NCBI GenBank assembly: GCA_016186995.1
Contig: JACPKQ010000009.1
Location: 1-59,644 of the forward strand
Direction of reading: 5' to 3'
DNA: 59,644 nt
DNA from: Deltaproteobacteria bacterium
GTDB taxonomy: Bacteria; Bdellovibrionota; JACOXK01
Within the stretch, counting starts at the first letter, position 1; every line of letters starts with the position of its first letter. This document shows positions 9,953 to 17,359 of the stretch, piece by piece. The position numbers and the translations under genes are program-made. The notes under the pieces are model-generated. The model did no database searches and was not told where the DNA came from. It was given only the letters and a program-made list of their open reading frames with translations.

Positions 9953-10748
9953 TTATTTGCGAGGGTGTGTTTTATCGTAAACTTCCATAAGTTTGTCAAT
10001 AGAGAGGTGGGTGTACTTTTGGGTTGTTGAAAGGTTTACATGCCCTAAAAGCTCTTGAATAGAGCGAAGATCTGCCCCGTTTTCAAGAAGGTGCGTTGCA
10101 AAAGTATGTCTTAAACTATGCGGGCTCATTTTACGAGTTACTTCACATTTTTGAATGTACTTATCAACGATACGCGCTACTTGCCGAGAACATGAGGGCT
10201 TTTTGGGCTTTTCCTCCAATAGGTACTATTCTTTCTCGTCTTCTTTTTCCCAAAACTTTTACTTGTGAAAATCCCTCAGAAAAGCTCTCATGATTAATAC
10301 TGACTAATTCACTTAACCGAATTCCTGTAGCGTAAAACAACTCTAAAATAGCCTTATCTCGAACACCCAAAAAGGTCTTCACATCCGGTGCTTCTAAAAG
10401 AATATGAATCTCATCAATATTCAAAAAAGAAGGTAGTTTTTCTCTCTTTTTGGGAAGTGAGATTAATTCTGCAACATTATTTTTAATAATATTTTCTCTT
10501 TTTAAAAATTTATAGAATGTTTTAAGAGCGGAGAGCTTTCTTGAAATTGTATTTGAAGAAAGATCTCCATAAACAGAAGCTAAATATCCTCTCAAAAAAA
10601 CAAGATCGATGGTTTCAAATGTTTTTTCCTTCTTTTTTAAAAAAAGAGAAAATTCTTTTAAATCGGTAAGATAATTTCTGAGCGTATGCAAAGATGCATT
10701 TTTCTCATACTTTAAATATTTTTCAAACTTCTCTAAAGGATCATTCAT
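9953..10748 (-). pseudogene. xerC: Tyrosine recombinase XerC, split by deletion and frame change
   Basis: Two frames together make a Xer recombinase that resolves chromosome dimers at dif. Frame one (10164-10748) has the SAM-like DNA-binding domain and the first catalytic arginine in TGIRLSELVS, then [21 protein letters not shown]. Frame two (9953-about 10219) has [11 protein letters not shown], the [10 protein letters not shown] box, [15 protein letters not shown] with histidine and nucleophilic tyrosine, and the usual HPRK end. Compared with known XerC, about 27 residues between the two parts are missing, so this is a deletion of about 80 nt with loss of frame, not a one-base slip. All catalytic residues remain. 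A sequencing or assembly error is possible. Confidence 0.8.
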
Positions 10749-11104
10749 TAAAGAGCTCGTGGCATGTTTACAACATCCACCTGAGATAAGGCAAACCGAA
10801 TGATTTGCGACTTATTTATTTTTGTATGTCCTAAACGTCTTAATTTTCGAAGCATTTGTTCTAAAAGAGCAATATCTCTATTATACAAAGAAATACACAC
10901 AGTTCTATAATGAATAGGTTGATTTTTCCTTCGACGAAGAAGCTTTCGCATGGTTTTTTCTGGAATGTCGTCTTCAAGCCCAAACTCACCACGACTTGTA
11001 TAAAGGGTTTCAAGCATTTCATCTGCTTTTTCACTGCTTATTTGGGACTTCACTTGGACTTCTAAATCTTTTAAAACCTTTTTACCTTTTTTTTGATCTT
11101 CCAT
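10748..11104 (-). CDS. Small basic ribbon-helix-helix-like protein, putative regulator
   Basis: 118 aa, charged and lysine-rich. The C-terminal part (LRRLGHTKINKSQIIRFALSQVD) resembles a ribbon-helix-helix fold, with a short strand followed by a helix containing SQIIRFAL; the family is not certain. Its stop overlaps the xerC ATG by one base (TAATG), so it is the first gene of the xerC-hslVU operon. A perfect 18-bp palindrome lies just upstream at 11123-11140, as expected if the protein represses its own operon; that link is inferred. Confidence 0.65.
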   Translation of the reverse strand: MEDQKKGKKVLKDLEVQVKSQISSEKADEMLETLYTSRGEFGLEDDIPEKTMRKLLRRRKNQPIHYRTVCISLYNRDIALLEQMLRKLRRLGHTKINKSQIIRFALSQVDVVNMPRAL

Positions 11105-11122
11105 GATTTCCCCCTTTTTATT

Positions 11123-11148
11123 TATATAAGTACTTATATATGATTATA
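11123..11148 (-). promoter_or_regulatory. Putative promoter -10 box with overlapping palindromic operator
   Basis: Read on the minus strand, TATAAT (complement of 11143-11148) is followed 2 bp later by the perfect palindrome TATATAAGTACTTATATA at 11123-11140, which would overlap the transcription start. The -35 region is poor. Symmetric AT-rich operators over the start are typical of ribbon-helix-helix repressors, and the first gene of this operon looks like one. Confidence 0.5.
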
Positions 11149-11201
11149 TAAAAATATTTACATGGCAAGTTTTTTTTCTCACAGTATTCGAGTTTATGTT
11201 A

Positions 11202-11398
11202 AAAAATGGTTACTGTCTGAAGCGGAAGTAAAGCGCAGCCCACGGTTTGTAAATATTCAAAACTGTGCATTCCGGACAGTGCTTTAGCACTTACGGGATT
11301 AAAAGTAGTTCATGTTAAATAACTACAGCGAGCCATGAAGCGAAAGACAGTAACCATTTTTAAGAACCAAGGTTGCCCATGATGCCATTTTTAGAATT
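11202..11398 (+). repeat. Large palindromic element, family A copy 3
   Basis: About 170 bp bounded by a long inverted repeat: AAAATGGTTACTGTCT near 11203-11218 pairs with AGACAGTAACCATTTT near 11345-11360. Inside are further hairpins, including AGTGCT-TT-AGCACT type. Nearly the whole unit recurs inverted at about 24204-24380, at roughly 90% identity by eye. The distal 11359-11398 part (AGAACCAAGGTTGCCC...) matches 302-343 of copy 1. It fills the gap between the RHH operon and the cytochrome gene. Confidence 0.75.
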
Positions 11399-12684
11399 TA
11401 GAAAAAGAGGTGACCTAAGATAAAAATACTGTTACTGGGTTGGATATTCGTACCTGCTTTAAAACTTTTCTCAAAGCGGAAATAGGGTTCAAGGGCAAAA
11501 TGATCAAAGATTCTCCACCTCCCACCTAACGTAAAACGATGTGTAAAATCCTTTAAAAAGTTAGCATCTTCAGCATACCAATCATAGCGTACTAAGGCAG
11601 AAACTTGAGGAATAAAATCATATGTTAATCCTAGATAGGTAGAAAGAGAGTCTTTACCATGGGTAGGCTTATCAAGAGCTAAAGCTGCTTCACCCAAAAA
11701 AGAAAGTTTGTTCCATATAAGTGTTAAGTAGAGATCAAAAATACTTGTATCTCTTTTTGGTTGAGCGCTTGAAATGGATCCTTGTTCGTACATAAAAGAG
11801 CCACCACTCAAGGCTGAGAGACCAAAAAGCTTTCCTTGATAACCTAAATTAAGCGTATAAATGGCATCGCTTTTTGTAATTGTAGAACCATCTTTCAAGT
11901 GTTTTTTTGGCTGGCGTTCTCCAAAGGTAAAAGCAACTTTATAAAAAAAATCGGTTGTAGAACCAAACATCACTCCTATATCTCGGGTATCTGTTCCAAT
12001 ATGAAGTTGATCAAGAAGGAAAGTCGTGTGATCGTCATATCCTAAGCCCATAGGAACGTTAAAACTTCCTACCTGAATATAATGATCGGGTGTAAATTCA
12101 TATTGAAGATAGGCCGTTATGAGTGGAGTAGGAATATTATAAGATAAAACAAGATTGAGCTCTTTCAAAAACTCTACACTTAAACCAGGTTCTACCTGCA
12201 TCAGAAAAAAAGTATGTGGGTTAGGGCCTCCTTGTGTGGGCATGTACCAAGCGCGTGCATTTCCAAAAAAATTAACTTTCTCTTGAATGCCTTCAAGTGC
12301 TGTTTGAGTTGTTGTTTTTTTTTGCTCTTTGACTGCCACCACAACCCGCTTTTTCTCACCCTTTTTAACAACTTTTATTGTTTGAGGTGGTTTAAGTGAA
12401 GTTTGAGGATAGTTTTTCTTATCTTTTCTTGCTGTTCTTATAACCGGCTGTTTTTTTTGGAGGGGTTGAATTTGTTTTTTTTTCACTTCTGAGGGCGATT
12501 GATATCCCTTAAAAGACTTATATTTTTCGTAGTATCGTCCACGATGAGAAAGAGGCCCCCCACCTTTTTTACTGATGTGACAATAATCACACCGTTTTTT
12601 CTCCTTAATAGTATATTTAGGAAGACTTAAGCCTAGAGAAAGTGGAAAAAATAAAAAGGCAAAAAGATAGAAATGCCTTCTCAT
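11398..12684 (-). CDS. Outer-membrane monoheme cytochrome fused to a predicted beta-barrel
   Basis: A signal peptide (hydrophobic core at residues 5-19) is followed at once by a single c-type heme motif CDYCH near residues 33-37, then GGGPLSHRGRYYEKYKSF. A lysine-rich, low-complexity linker of about 70 residues leads into about 290 residues of alternating aromatic and small residues ending in phenylalanine (LGHLFF), as in outer-membrane barrels. A one-heme domain followed by a porin recalls Cyc2-type iron-oxidising conduits and other cytochrome-porin proteins, but the long linker is unlike Cyc2. It could move electrons across the outer membrane; this is inference. It follows the 51-aa gene with a 2-base gap. 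Confidence 0.7.
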   Translation of the reverse strand: MRRHFYLFAFLFFPLSLGLSLPKYTIKEKKRCDYCHISKKGGGPLSHRGRYYEKYKSFKGYQSPSEVKKKQIQPLQKKQPVIRTARKDKKNYPQTSLKPPQTIKVVKKGEKKRVVVAVKEQKKTTTQTALEGIQEKVNFFGNARAWYMPTQGGPNPHTFFLMQVEPGLSVEFLKELNLVLSYNIPTPLITAYLQYEFTPDHYIQVGSFNVPMGLGYDDHTTFLLDQLHIGTDTRDIGVMFGSTTDFFYKVAFTFGERQPKKHLKDGSTITKSDAIYTLNLGYQGKLFGLSALSGGSFMYEQGSISSAQPKRDTSIFDLYLTLIWNKLSFLGEAALALDKPTHGKDSLSTYLGLTYDFIPQVSALVRYDWYAEDANFLKDFTHRFTLGGRWRIFDHFALEPYFRFEKSFKAGTNIQPSNSIFILGHLFF

Positions 12685-12686
12685 TA

Positions 12687-12842
12687 TTATGAATTTTCAT
12701 CCTTATTAAAAATAACTTCTCGAGCGTTTGTTTCTTCATCCTTAAGAGATTTTAAATATTTCTCAAAATCGTCTTGTGTAATAAGACCTTTCGCAATGTT
12801 TTTTTCAACAAGTCTTATATCAAACAATTTTTCATCTTTCAT
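12687..12842 (-). CDS. Small acidic protein of 51 aa, hypothetical
   Basis: A short reading frame that starts MKDEKLFDIRLVEKN and ends KDENS, helical and charged, with a central LVEKNIAKGLITQDDFEKYL segment. AAAGGTGG lies a few bases before the ATG, and its TAA is only 2 bases from the ATG of the cytochrome-barrel gene, so the two are probably co-translated. I recall similar small proteins of the type VEKNLxKGLIxxEExxxYL in deltaproteobacteria, without known function. Codon use and placement make it more likely real than chance. Confidence 0.65.
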   Translation of the reverse strand: MKDEKLFDIRLVEKNIAKGLITQDDFEKYLKSLKDEETNAREVIFNKDENS

Positions 12843-12924
12843 TACCACCTTTAAAACCCCCTCTTCATTTTTTTCACTTGTCTTGAGATATCACGCAAAA
12901 AACTTATGTCAAATTTTGGCTTTC

Positions 12925-13683
12925 TTAATGCCATTTATAATCATCGTCATGAAGTTCGATATCACTTCCCCGAATAACTCTAAAACTTTTTTTAAGTTTT
13001 CTCATCTTCCACCAATGTTTTAAATCTGTCATACTTGGGGGGCGTCTTCCACCCTTCCAATAATAAAGATAAATAAAACCAACAACAAGACCTCCCAAAT
13101 GTGCAAGATTAGCGATTCCATTTTCATGACTTGTCATAGATGAAAAAAGTTCAATAAAACCTATAAAAAATACAAAAGTTCTGGCCCGCATCGGAAAGAA
13201 GAACATAAAAAGAATAACTCGATCGCCAAAATATAAACCGTAGGCTGCTAAAAGACCATAAATAGCGCCACTTGCACCCACAACAGGAGTATAAGAATGA
13301 AAATAAAAAATAAAATGAGTGAGCGCTGCACCTAACCCACAAATAAAATAAAATTTAAGAAGCTCACGACTTCCTAAAAATCTTTCAATTTCAGAACCAA
13401 ACATCCACAAAACAAACATATTTAAAAATAAGTGCCAAAAACCACCATGTAAAAACATGTAAGTAAAGAGTTGCCATATATAATATTTTTGAACCACCAC
13501 TTCGGGAATAAAAGCAAAATAACTCAAGAAATAAGAAAACCCTTCTCTACCAAAAAAAAGCTGAATGAGTATTTGGAGAAAAAAACAAGCTACATTAAGA
13601 GTGATCAGAGCTTTGACAACAGGAGTCCACCCCGAATAACCAAAAGGAGAAAATGATTGTTTAGAAAAATGGGAATATCTCAT
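12925..13683 (-). CDS. Rhomboid-family intramembrane serine protease
   Basis: Six or more membrane segments. The catalytic serine lies in GASGAIYG and the partner histidine in NLAHLGGLVVG; the first-loop HLFLNM motif with WQLFTYMFLHGGFWH is also present. Such proteases cleave transmembrane substrates. The C-terminus is a charged cytoplasmic tail ending DDDYKWH. The frame extends 7 codons upstream to a TTG at 13704, but the ATG at 13683 with GGAG 13 bases upstream is preferred; either is possible. It probably leads the 51-aa and cytochrome genes 83 bp downstream. Confidence 0.9.
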   Translation of the reverse strand: MRYSHFSKQSFSPFGYSGWTPVVKALITLNVACFFLQILIQLFFGREGFSYFLSYFAFIPEVVVQKYYIWQLFTYMFLHGGFWHLFLNMFVLWMFGSEIERFLGSRELLKFYFICGLGAALTHFIFYFHSYTPVVGASGAIYGLLAAYGLYFGDRVILFMFFFPMRARTFVFFIGFIELFSSMTSHENGIANLAHLGGLVVGFIYLYYWKGGRRPPSMTDLKHWWKMRKLKKSFRVIRGSDIELHDDDYKWH

Positions 13684-13872
13684 CTTATTATAAGTTCTCC
13701 ACAACCTATTTTTAACTTTAGCATAATTAAAATGAAAAACTGCCTCAATTTTTATAAATCAGGTAATTTTTACACCATTATTTTCCAAAAAATAAAAAAA
13801 TCTCTTTTTCATTTTTTTAGCTAACCATTCAAAAATATTAAATTTTTTAAGATTAACTAATGTGAAAAAACC

Positions 13873-13889
13873 CTGGCATAATAATTGCT
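13873..13889 (+). promoter_or_regulatory. Candidate sigma-54 promoter upstream of the PilZ gene
   Basis: CTGGCAT-AATAA-TTGCT has GG and GC in the right -24/-12 spacing (10 bases between). One base differs from the TGGCAC core. The PilZ start is 200 bp downstream; a hairpin (GCGCAG/CTGCGT near 13917-13938) and a B repeat lie in between. Confidence 0.45.
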
Positions 13890-13987
13890 CTTTTTTAAAA
13901 GTGTAAGGTATCAGAAGCGCAGGGTTAAACACTGCGTGCGAGGCTAGGGGAATTTCGTTGTGTTGTCAATTTGACAGGCTCTTCTTT

Positions 13988-14066
13988 GTCATCCTGAGTG
14001 AAACGAAGAATCTAAAAAAGAAAAATGGATTCTTCGGTCGGCGTTACAAGCCTCCCTCAGAATGAC
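13988..14066. repeat. Family B palindromic element, divergent
   Basis: Begins GTCATCCTGAGTGAAACGAAG and ends CTCAGAATGAC, with GATTCTTCGG paired to GAAGAATC in the middle. The element ends 24 bp before the PilZ start and would form part of its leader. The rest of 13705-14083 has AT-rich DNA and the sigma-54-like site; no gene was seen. Confidence 0.7.
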
Positions 14067-14089
14067 GGAGAGAGGACAGAAGGTTGTTC

Positions 14090-14431
14090 ATGACAAGTGA
14101 GAAAAGAAAGCATTTGAGAGCTCCGGTTGAGATGTGGGTTAAAGAAGAGAGTGAAGAACATTACTTTGTTCACCGTGCAAGCAACATCAGTATTGGGGGT
14201 TTATTCCTCGAAAATAAAGTGGTGGTGAAGAAGAATACTATCTCTACCTACCTTTTCAGACTTCCTACTTCTCAACAACTTATCGTTGTTCAAGGTAAAC
14301 CTGTTTATGATTCTATTTCTGAAAAAAAGAAAAACCGAAAAGGAACCGGTATTAAATTCCTAGATCTTTCACCAGAGGCAAAACAGCTTATTCGTGATTA
14401 TGTTCACGCTCACCAAAACCACGCTGAATAA
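14090..14431 (+). CDS. PilZ domain protein
   Basis: 113-aa single PilZ domain, a cyclic-di-GMP receptor fold. The RKHLRAPV stretch supplies the RxxxR-type arginines at the N-terminus and NISIGG the (D/N)xSxxG motif about 25 residues later, so c-di-GMP binding looks possible. The ATG at 14090 is preferred over the TTG two codons earlier because AGAAGG is placed 6 bases before it. The 3' end overlaps the convergent epimerase gene by 44 bp. It may be under sigma-54 control from 13873-13889. Confidence 0.88.
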   Translation: MTSEKRKHLRAPVEMWVKEESEEHYFVHRASNISIGGLFLENKVVVKKNTISTYLFRLPTSQQLIVVQGKPVYDSISEKKKNRKGTGIKFLDLSPEAKQLIRDYVHAHQNHAE

Positions 14432-14807
14432 GTTCAACTAAAACACCATGTGTCTCTTTTGGGTGTAAAAAAGTAACTAACCCTTGAGCCCCTTTTTGAG
14501 GCTTATCATAAATAGGTTGGAAGCCTTTTTCTTTCATTTTTTGAATAGATGCTTCAATATTTGTAACTTCAAAACAAATATGATGTATTCCCTCCCCCTT
14601 TTTTTGAAGAAATTTTTTAACGGTAGAATCTTTTGATGTGGGTGTAATAAGTTCAATATGAGATTCTCCAATTTTAGCAAAAGCTGTTTCTACTTTCATA
14701 GCGGATACTTCATGAGTCTCTTCAAATGAAAATCCAAGTTTTTTAAAAGTTTTCTTTGCTTTTTCTAAATCTGAAACGGCAATGGCAATATGGTCTACTT
14801 TTTTCAT
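14388..14807 (-). CDS. mce: Methylmalonyl-CoA epimerase (VOC superfamily)
   Basis: Interconverts the R and S forms of methylmalonyl-CoA in propionyl-CoA metabolism. A glyoxalase/VOC fold of 139 aa: MKKVDHIAIAVSDLEKA supplies the first metal-binding histidine, IHHICFEV the second, and VLVELI the glutamate. Spacing fits epimerase better than glyoxalase I. An upstream ATG at 14849 would add 14 residues coded by a B repeat (14815-14847) and is rejected. The other enzymes of the pathway are not in the window. Confidence 0.85.
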   Translation of the reverse strand: MKKVDHIAIAVSDLEKAKKTFKKLGFSFEETHEVSAMKVETAFAKIGESHIELITPTSKDSTVKKFLQKKGEGIHHICFEVTNIEASIQKMKEKGFQPIYDKPQKGAQGLVTFLHPKETHGVLVELIQRGFGEREHNHE

Positions 14808-14814
14808 AAAATAT

Positions 14815-14847
14815 AGATTGCCACGTCGTTTCACTCCTCGCAATGAC
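14815..14847. repeat. Partial family B element
   Basis: GATTGCCACGTCGTTTCACTCCTCGCAATGAC, one half of the B palindrome, directly upstream of the epimerase start. It creates a false N-terminal extension in frame. Confidence 0.7.
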
Positions 14848-14880
14848 AAAAGAAGGGCCTTAGAATGACCGCAAGGACAA

Positions 14881-14912
14881 AAAAAAAGCCCGCTTACAAG
14901 CGGGCTTTTTTA
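14881..14912 (-). terminator. Rho-independent terminator (bidirectional shape)
   Basis: AGCCCGCTT at 14887-14895 pairs with AAGCGGGCT at 14898-14906 and is flanked by an A-run on the left and a T-run on the right. On the minus strand the U-tract follows the stem, 40 bp after the stop of the barrel gene at 14952, so it most likely ends that transcript; it could also work for plus-strand transcripts. Confidence 0.85.
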
Positions 14913-14913
14913 A

Positions 14914-14938
14914 GATTCCCGCTGTTGCCGGGAATGAC
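14914..14938. repeat. Family C palindromic element
   Basis: GATTCCCGCTGTTGCCGGGAATGAC, a short GC-rich hairpin without a T-run, between the terminator and the barrel gene. Confidence 0.7.
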
Positions 14939-14951
14939 ATTTGATAGTTAG

Positions 14952-15944
14952 TTAGAAAGTATAAGTAACGCCAAGTGAAGCTTCATGTTTTTTAAAATCA
15001 GCCAATTGTTTCCACTGACGATTTTCAAATTTCGTCGAATAAGAAAGATCTACAGAAGCACCTTTAACAGGTGTCCAAGAAACTGAAGGTGATAGTGATG
15101 TTTCAGCACTTAACCCCTTCGCAGAAGAATAAGAAACGCTCGATCCTCCCAAAAGTGAAACAGAAACAACATCTTTAATTTCAAATACACCCCAGCTTAA
15201 AGACGGAGTTACTGAAGCACTGTAAACTGGACTTGAATCATGATTTGAAAGAGCGTCTAACCATAAACCTGTACCCCAATCAAGACCTAACCAAGATACC
15301 GAAGCAAAAAGATGTGCACCAAGGAGTCCAACAAGATTTTTTGTAGGCTTGGCTGCTGGGTCCTCTGGTTTTGGTTCTTCACCCTCCTTAGGTTCAGGAA
15401 CAGGCACTTCTTTAGAACGAGCTGCATTATAGGACATGGTCACACCAGAAACTTTTCCATTTAAAGGATTAGCGCCACCTATTTTGAAAACTCCAAGTTC
15501 TACAGCTTTAGCCACGCGAAGTTCTGCCAATGCTTTTACATAAAAGCCTGAATCAGGATTTCGACTTGCTGCGCTCATAGGTGCTTTCACAGAAAGAAGA
15601 GGAGTAAAATCAAGACCTAACGCCGGCACTTTCACAGAACTAGGTGCTGTAAGTGCTAAAACAGCATCTTGAATAGCTAAAGAATTCGGCGTACCCCAAG
15701 CATTTTTCAACCCTAAGGTAAGAGAAGAACTGAATTGATCGCTCCATTTCCAAGCCGCAGTTAAAGATCCAGCACCTGCGATAGCATCTGTTGTTTCTAT
15801 AGCACGACTCACTGAATAAGTTGTAGAAATACTCCATGGTTTCTCTGGAACTTTGGCAGTTACTGTTGTTGCTTCTTCAGCAGAATAAGCAATAGCACCA
15901 AAAACAAGAGTACCCGCCAGGATACTTAAAAACAATTTTTTCAT
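14952..15944 (-). CDS. Outer-membrane beta-barrel protein, porin-like
   Basis: A signal peptide (MKKLFLSILAGTLVFG, cleaved near YSA-EE) is followed by about 305 residues of short amphipathic strands rich in Ser, Ala, Gly and aromatic residues, ending in phenylalanine (GVTYTF), as expected for a barrel. A proline- and glutamate-rich loop lies near residues 185-205. Start 15944 has the strong site AAGGGGG; the frame runs further to 15977 without support. Specificity is unknown. It has its own promoter at 16002-16030 and terminator at 14881-14912, suggesting a well-expressed single gene. Confidence 0.8.
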   Translation of the reverse strand: MKKLFLSILAGTLVFGAIAYSAEEATTVTAKVPEKPWSISTTYSVSRAIETTDAIAGAGSLTAAWKWSDQFSSSLTLGLKNAWGTPNSLAIQDAVLALTAPSSVKVPALGLDFTPLLSVKAPMSAASRNPDSGFYVKALAELRVAKAVELGVFKIGGANPLNGKVSGVTMSYNAARSKEVPVPEPKEGEEPKPEDPAAKPTKNLVGLLGAHLFASVSWLGLDWGTGLWLDALSNHDSSPVYSASVTPSLSWGVFEIKDVVSVSLLGGSSVSYSSAKGLSAETSLSPSVSWTPVKGASVDLSYSTKFENRQWKQLADFKKHEASLGVTYTF

Positions 15945-16001
15945 TTTTCCCCCTTCATTGATTTGTTTCTTTTTCATAAACTACCCTTAAAAAGATGGCT
16001 C

Positions 16002-16030
16002 TTTATATCCCAGATTTCTTAAAAAAACAA
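16002..16030 (-). promoter_or_regulatory. Promoter of the barrel gene
   Basis: On the minus strand TTGTTT (complement of 16025-16030), 17 bp spacer, TATAAA (complement of 16002-16007). The start codon is about 58 bp further on. Confidence 0.55.
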
Positions 16031-16084
16031 TGGAATGATTAACTTTTGTTATTTTTTAGATAACTTATTGATATAATTAAATTT

Positions 16085-17359
16085 TTAACGAAGATTATAG
16101 AAAATATCTTTACCTGGAAAAATAGCGTTTTGGCCTAAAAACTCTTCAATTCGGAGAAGTTGGTTATATTTTGCCATTCTTTCAGAACGGCACGCAGAGC
16201 CTGTTTTAATTTGTCCTGCGTTAGTTCCCACTGCCAAGTCTGCAATAAAAGTATCTTCTGTTTCGCCAGAACGGTGAGAAATGATAGTTGAAAAATTCGC
16301 TTTTTGGGCGGCCGCAATGGTTTGAAGTGTTTCTGAAACACTTCCAATTTGATTGAGTTTGATCAAAATAGAATTACTCCATTTTTCTTCTATTCCTTTT
16401 TCTAATTTTTTTGGATTTGTGACATACAAATCATCACCCACTATTTGTACTTTATTTCCTAATTTTTGAGTTAAGTGTTTCCAACCGTCAAAATCTTTTT
16501 CAGCCAAACCATCTTCGATAGAAACAATGGGGTAGGTTCCGCATATTTCTTCATAGTAAGAAATAAGATCAGAACTTTCTAATTCTTTTCCTTCAAATTC
16601 ATAATGGTTACCCTTATAAAGCTCATTGGCTGCGACATCTAAAGCAATACAAATTTCTTCTTGTGGTTTGTACCCTGCTTCCTCGATAGCACTCATAATA
16701 AAATCAAGCGCTTCACTGTGAGATTTAAGATTAGGTGCAAAACCGCCCTCATCTCCAACAGCTGTATTATGACCTTTTTCTTTAAGCTTTTTTTTAAGTG
16801 CGTGAAAAACTTCTACCCCTGCTCTTAAAGCATCTGAAAATGTCATAAACTTAAGTGGCATGATCATAAACTCTTGAATAGCTAAATTATTATCGGCATG
16901 AGCTCCGCCATTTAAAATATTCATAAGGGGTACAGGCATAATTTTAGCTTTGTCTCGTCCGATAATTCGAAATAAAGGTTCTCCTTTAAAAACAGAATAG
17001 GCTTTCATAACAGCCATCGAAACTGAAAGAATAGCATTTGCCCCTAACTTAGATTTATTGGGTGTACCATCGAGGCTTAAAATTTTTTGATCTATTTCAA
17101 AAAGTTTTGAAACATCTTTACCTAGAAGTTCTGGAGCAATTATATTATTCACATATGAAACAGCTTTATGAACACCCTTTCCACAATATCTTTTATTTTT
17201 ATCTCTGAGTTCTAAGGCCTCATCCGAACCTGTTGAAGCACCCGAGGGAACGGCGGCGCGCCCTACATGACCCGTATCCAAAATAATATCTGTTTCTATG
17301 GTGGGGTTTCCTCTAGAATCTAAAATTTCTCGAGATATAATTTTTTTAAGAGACGCCAT
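16085..17359 (-). CDS. eno: Enolase
   Basis: Interconverts 2-phosphoglycerate and PEP. The 424-aa length is standard. Metal and catalytic segments are visible: [18 protein letters not shown] at the N-terminus, [44 protein letters not shown] and [16 protein letters not shown]. The start overlaps the end of the histidine kinase gene by 14 bp, so it is co-transcribed with it, an unusual partnership for a glycolytic enzyme. No terminator is seen before the barrel gene promoter. Confidence 0.97.
   Translation of the reverse strand: MASLKKIISREILDSRGNPTIETDIILDTGHVGRAAVPSGASTGSDEALELRDKNKRYCGKGVHKAVSYVNNIIAPELLGKDVSKLFEIDQKILSLDGTPNKSKLGANAILSVSMAVMKAYSVFKGEPLFRIIGRDKAKIMPVPLMNILNGGAHADNNLAIQEFMIMPLKFMTFSDALRAGVEVFHALKKKLKEKGHNTAVGDEGGFAPNLKSHSEALDFIMSAIEEAGYKPQEEICIALDVAANELYKGNHYEFEGKELESSDLISYYEEICGTYPIVSIEDGLAEKDFDGWKHLTQKLGNKVQIVGDDLYVTNPKKLEKGIEEKWSNSILIKLNQIGSVSETLQTIAAAQKANFSTIISHRSGETEDTFIADLAVGTNAGQIKTGSACRSERMAKYNQLLRIEEFLGQNAIFPGKDIFYNLR

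Noticed and set aside
9953-10748. Programmed frameshift in xerC
   Set aside because: The gap against known XerC is about 27 codons, and no slippery site with a stimulating structure was seen, so a deletion fits better.
12673-13023. 116-aa open frame on the plus strand
   Set aside because: It runs antisense to the 51-aa gene and the rhomboid C-terminus, which have better ribosome sites and family support.
13905-13960. tRNA-like GC-rich stretch
   Set aside because: There is a hairpin GCGCAG/CTGCGT but no T-loop GTTCGA-type box or acceptor stem.
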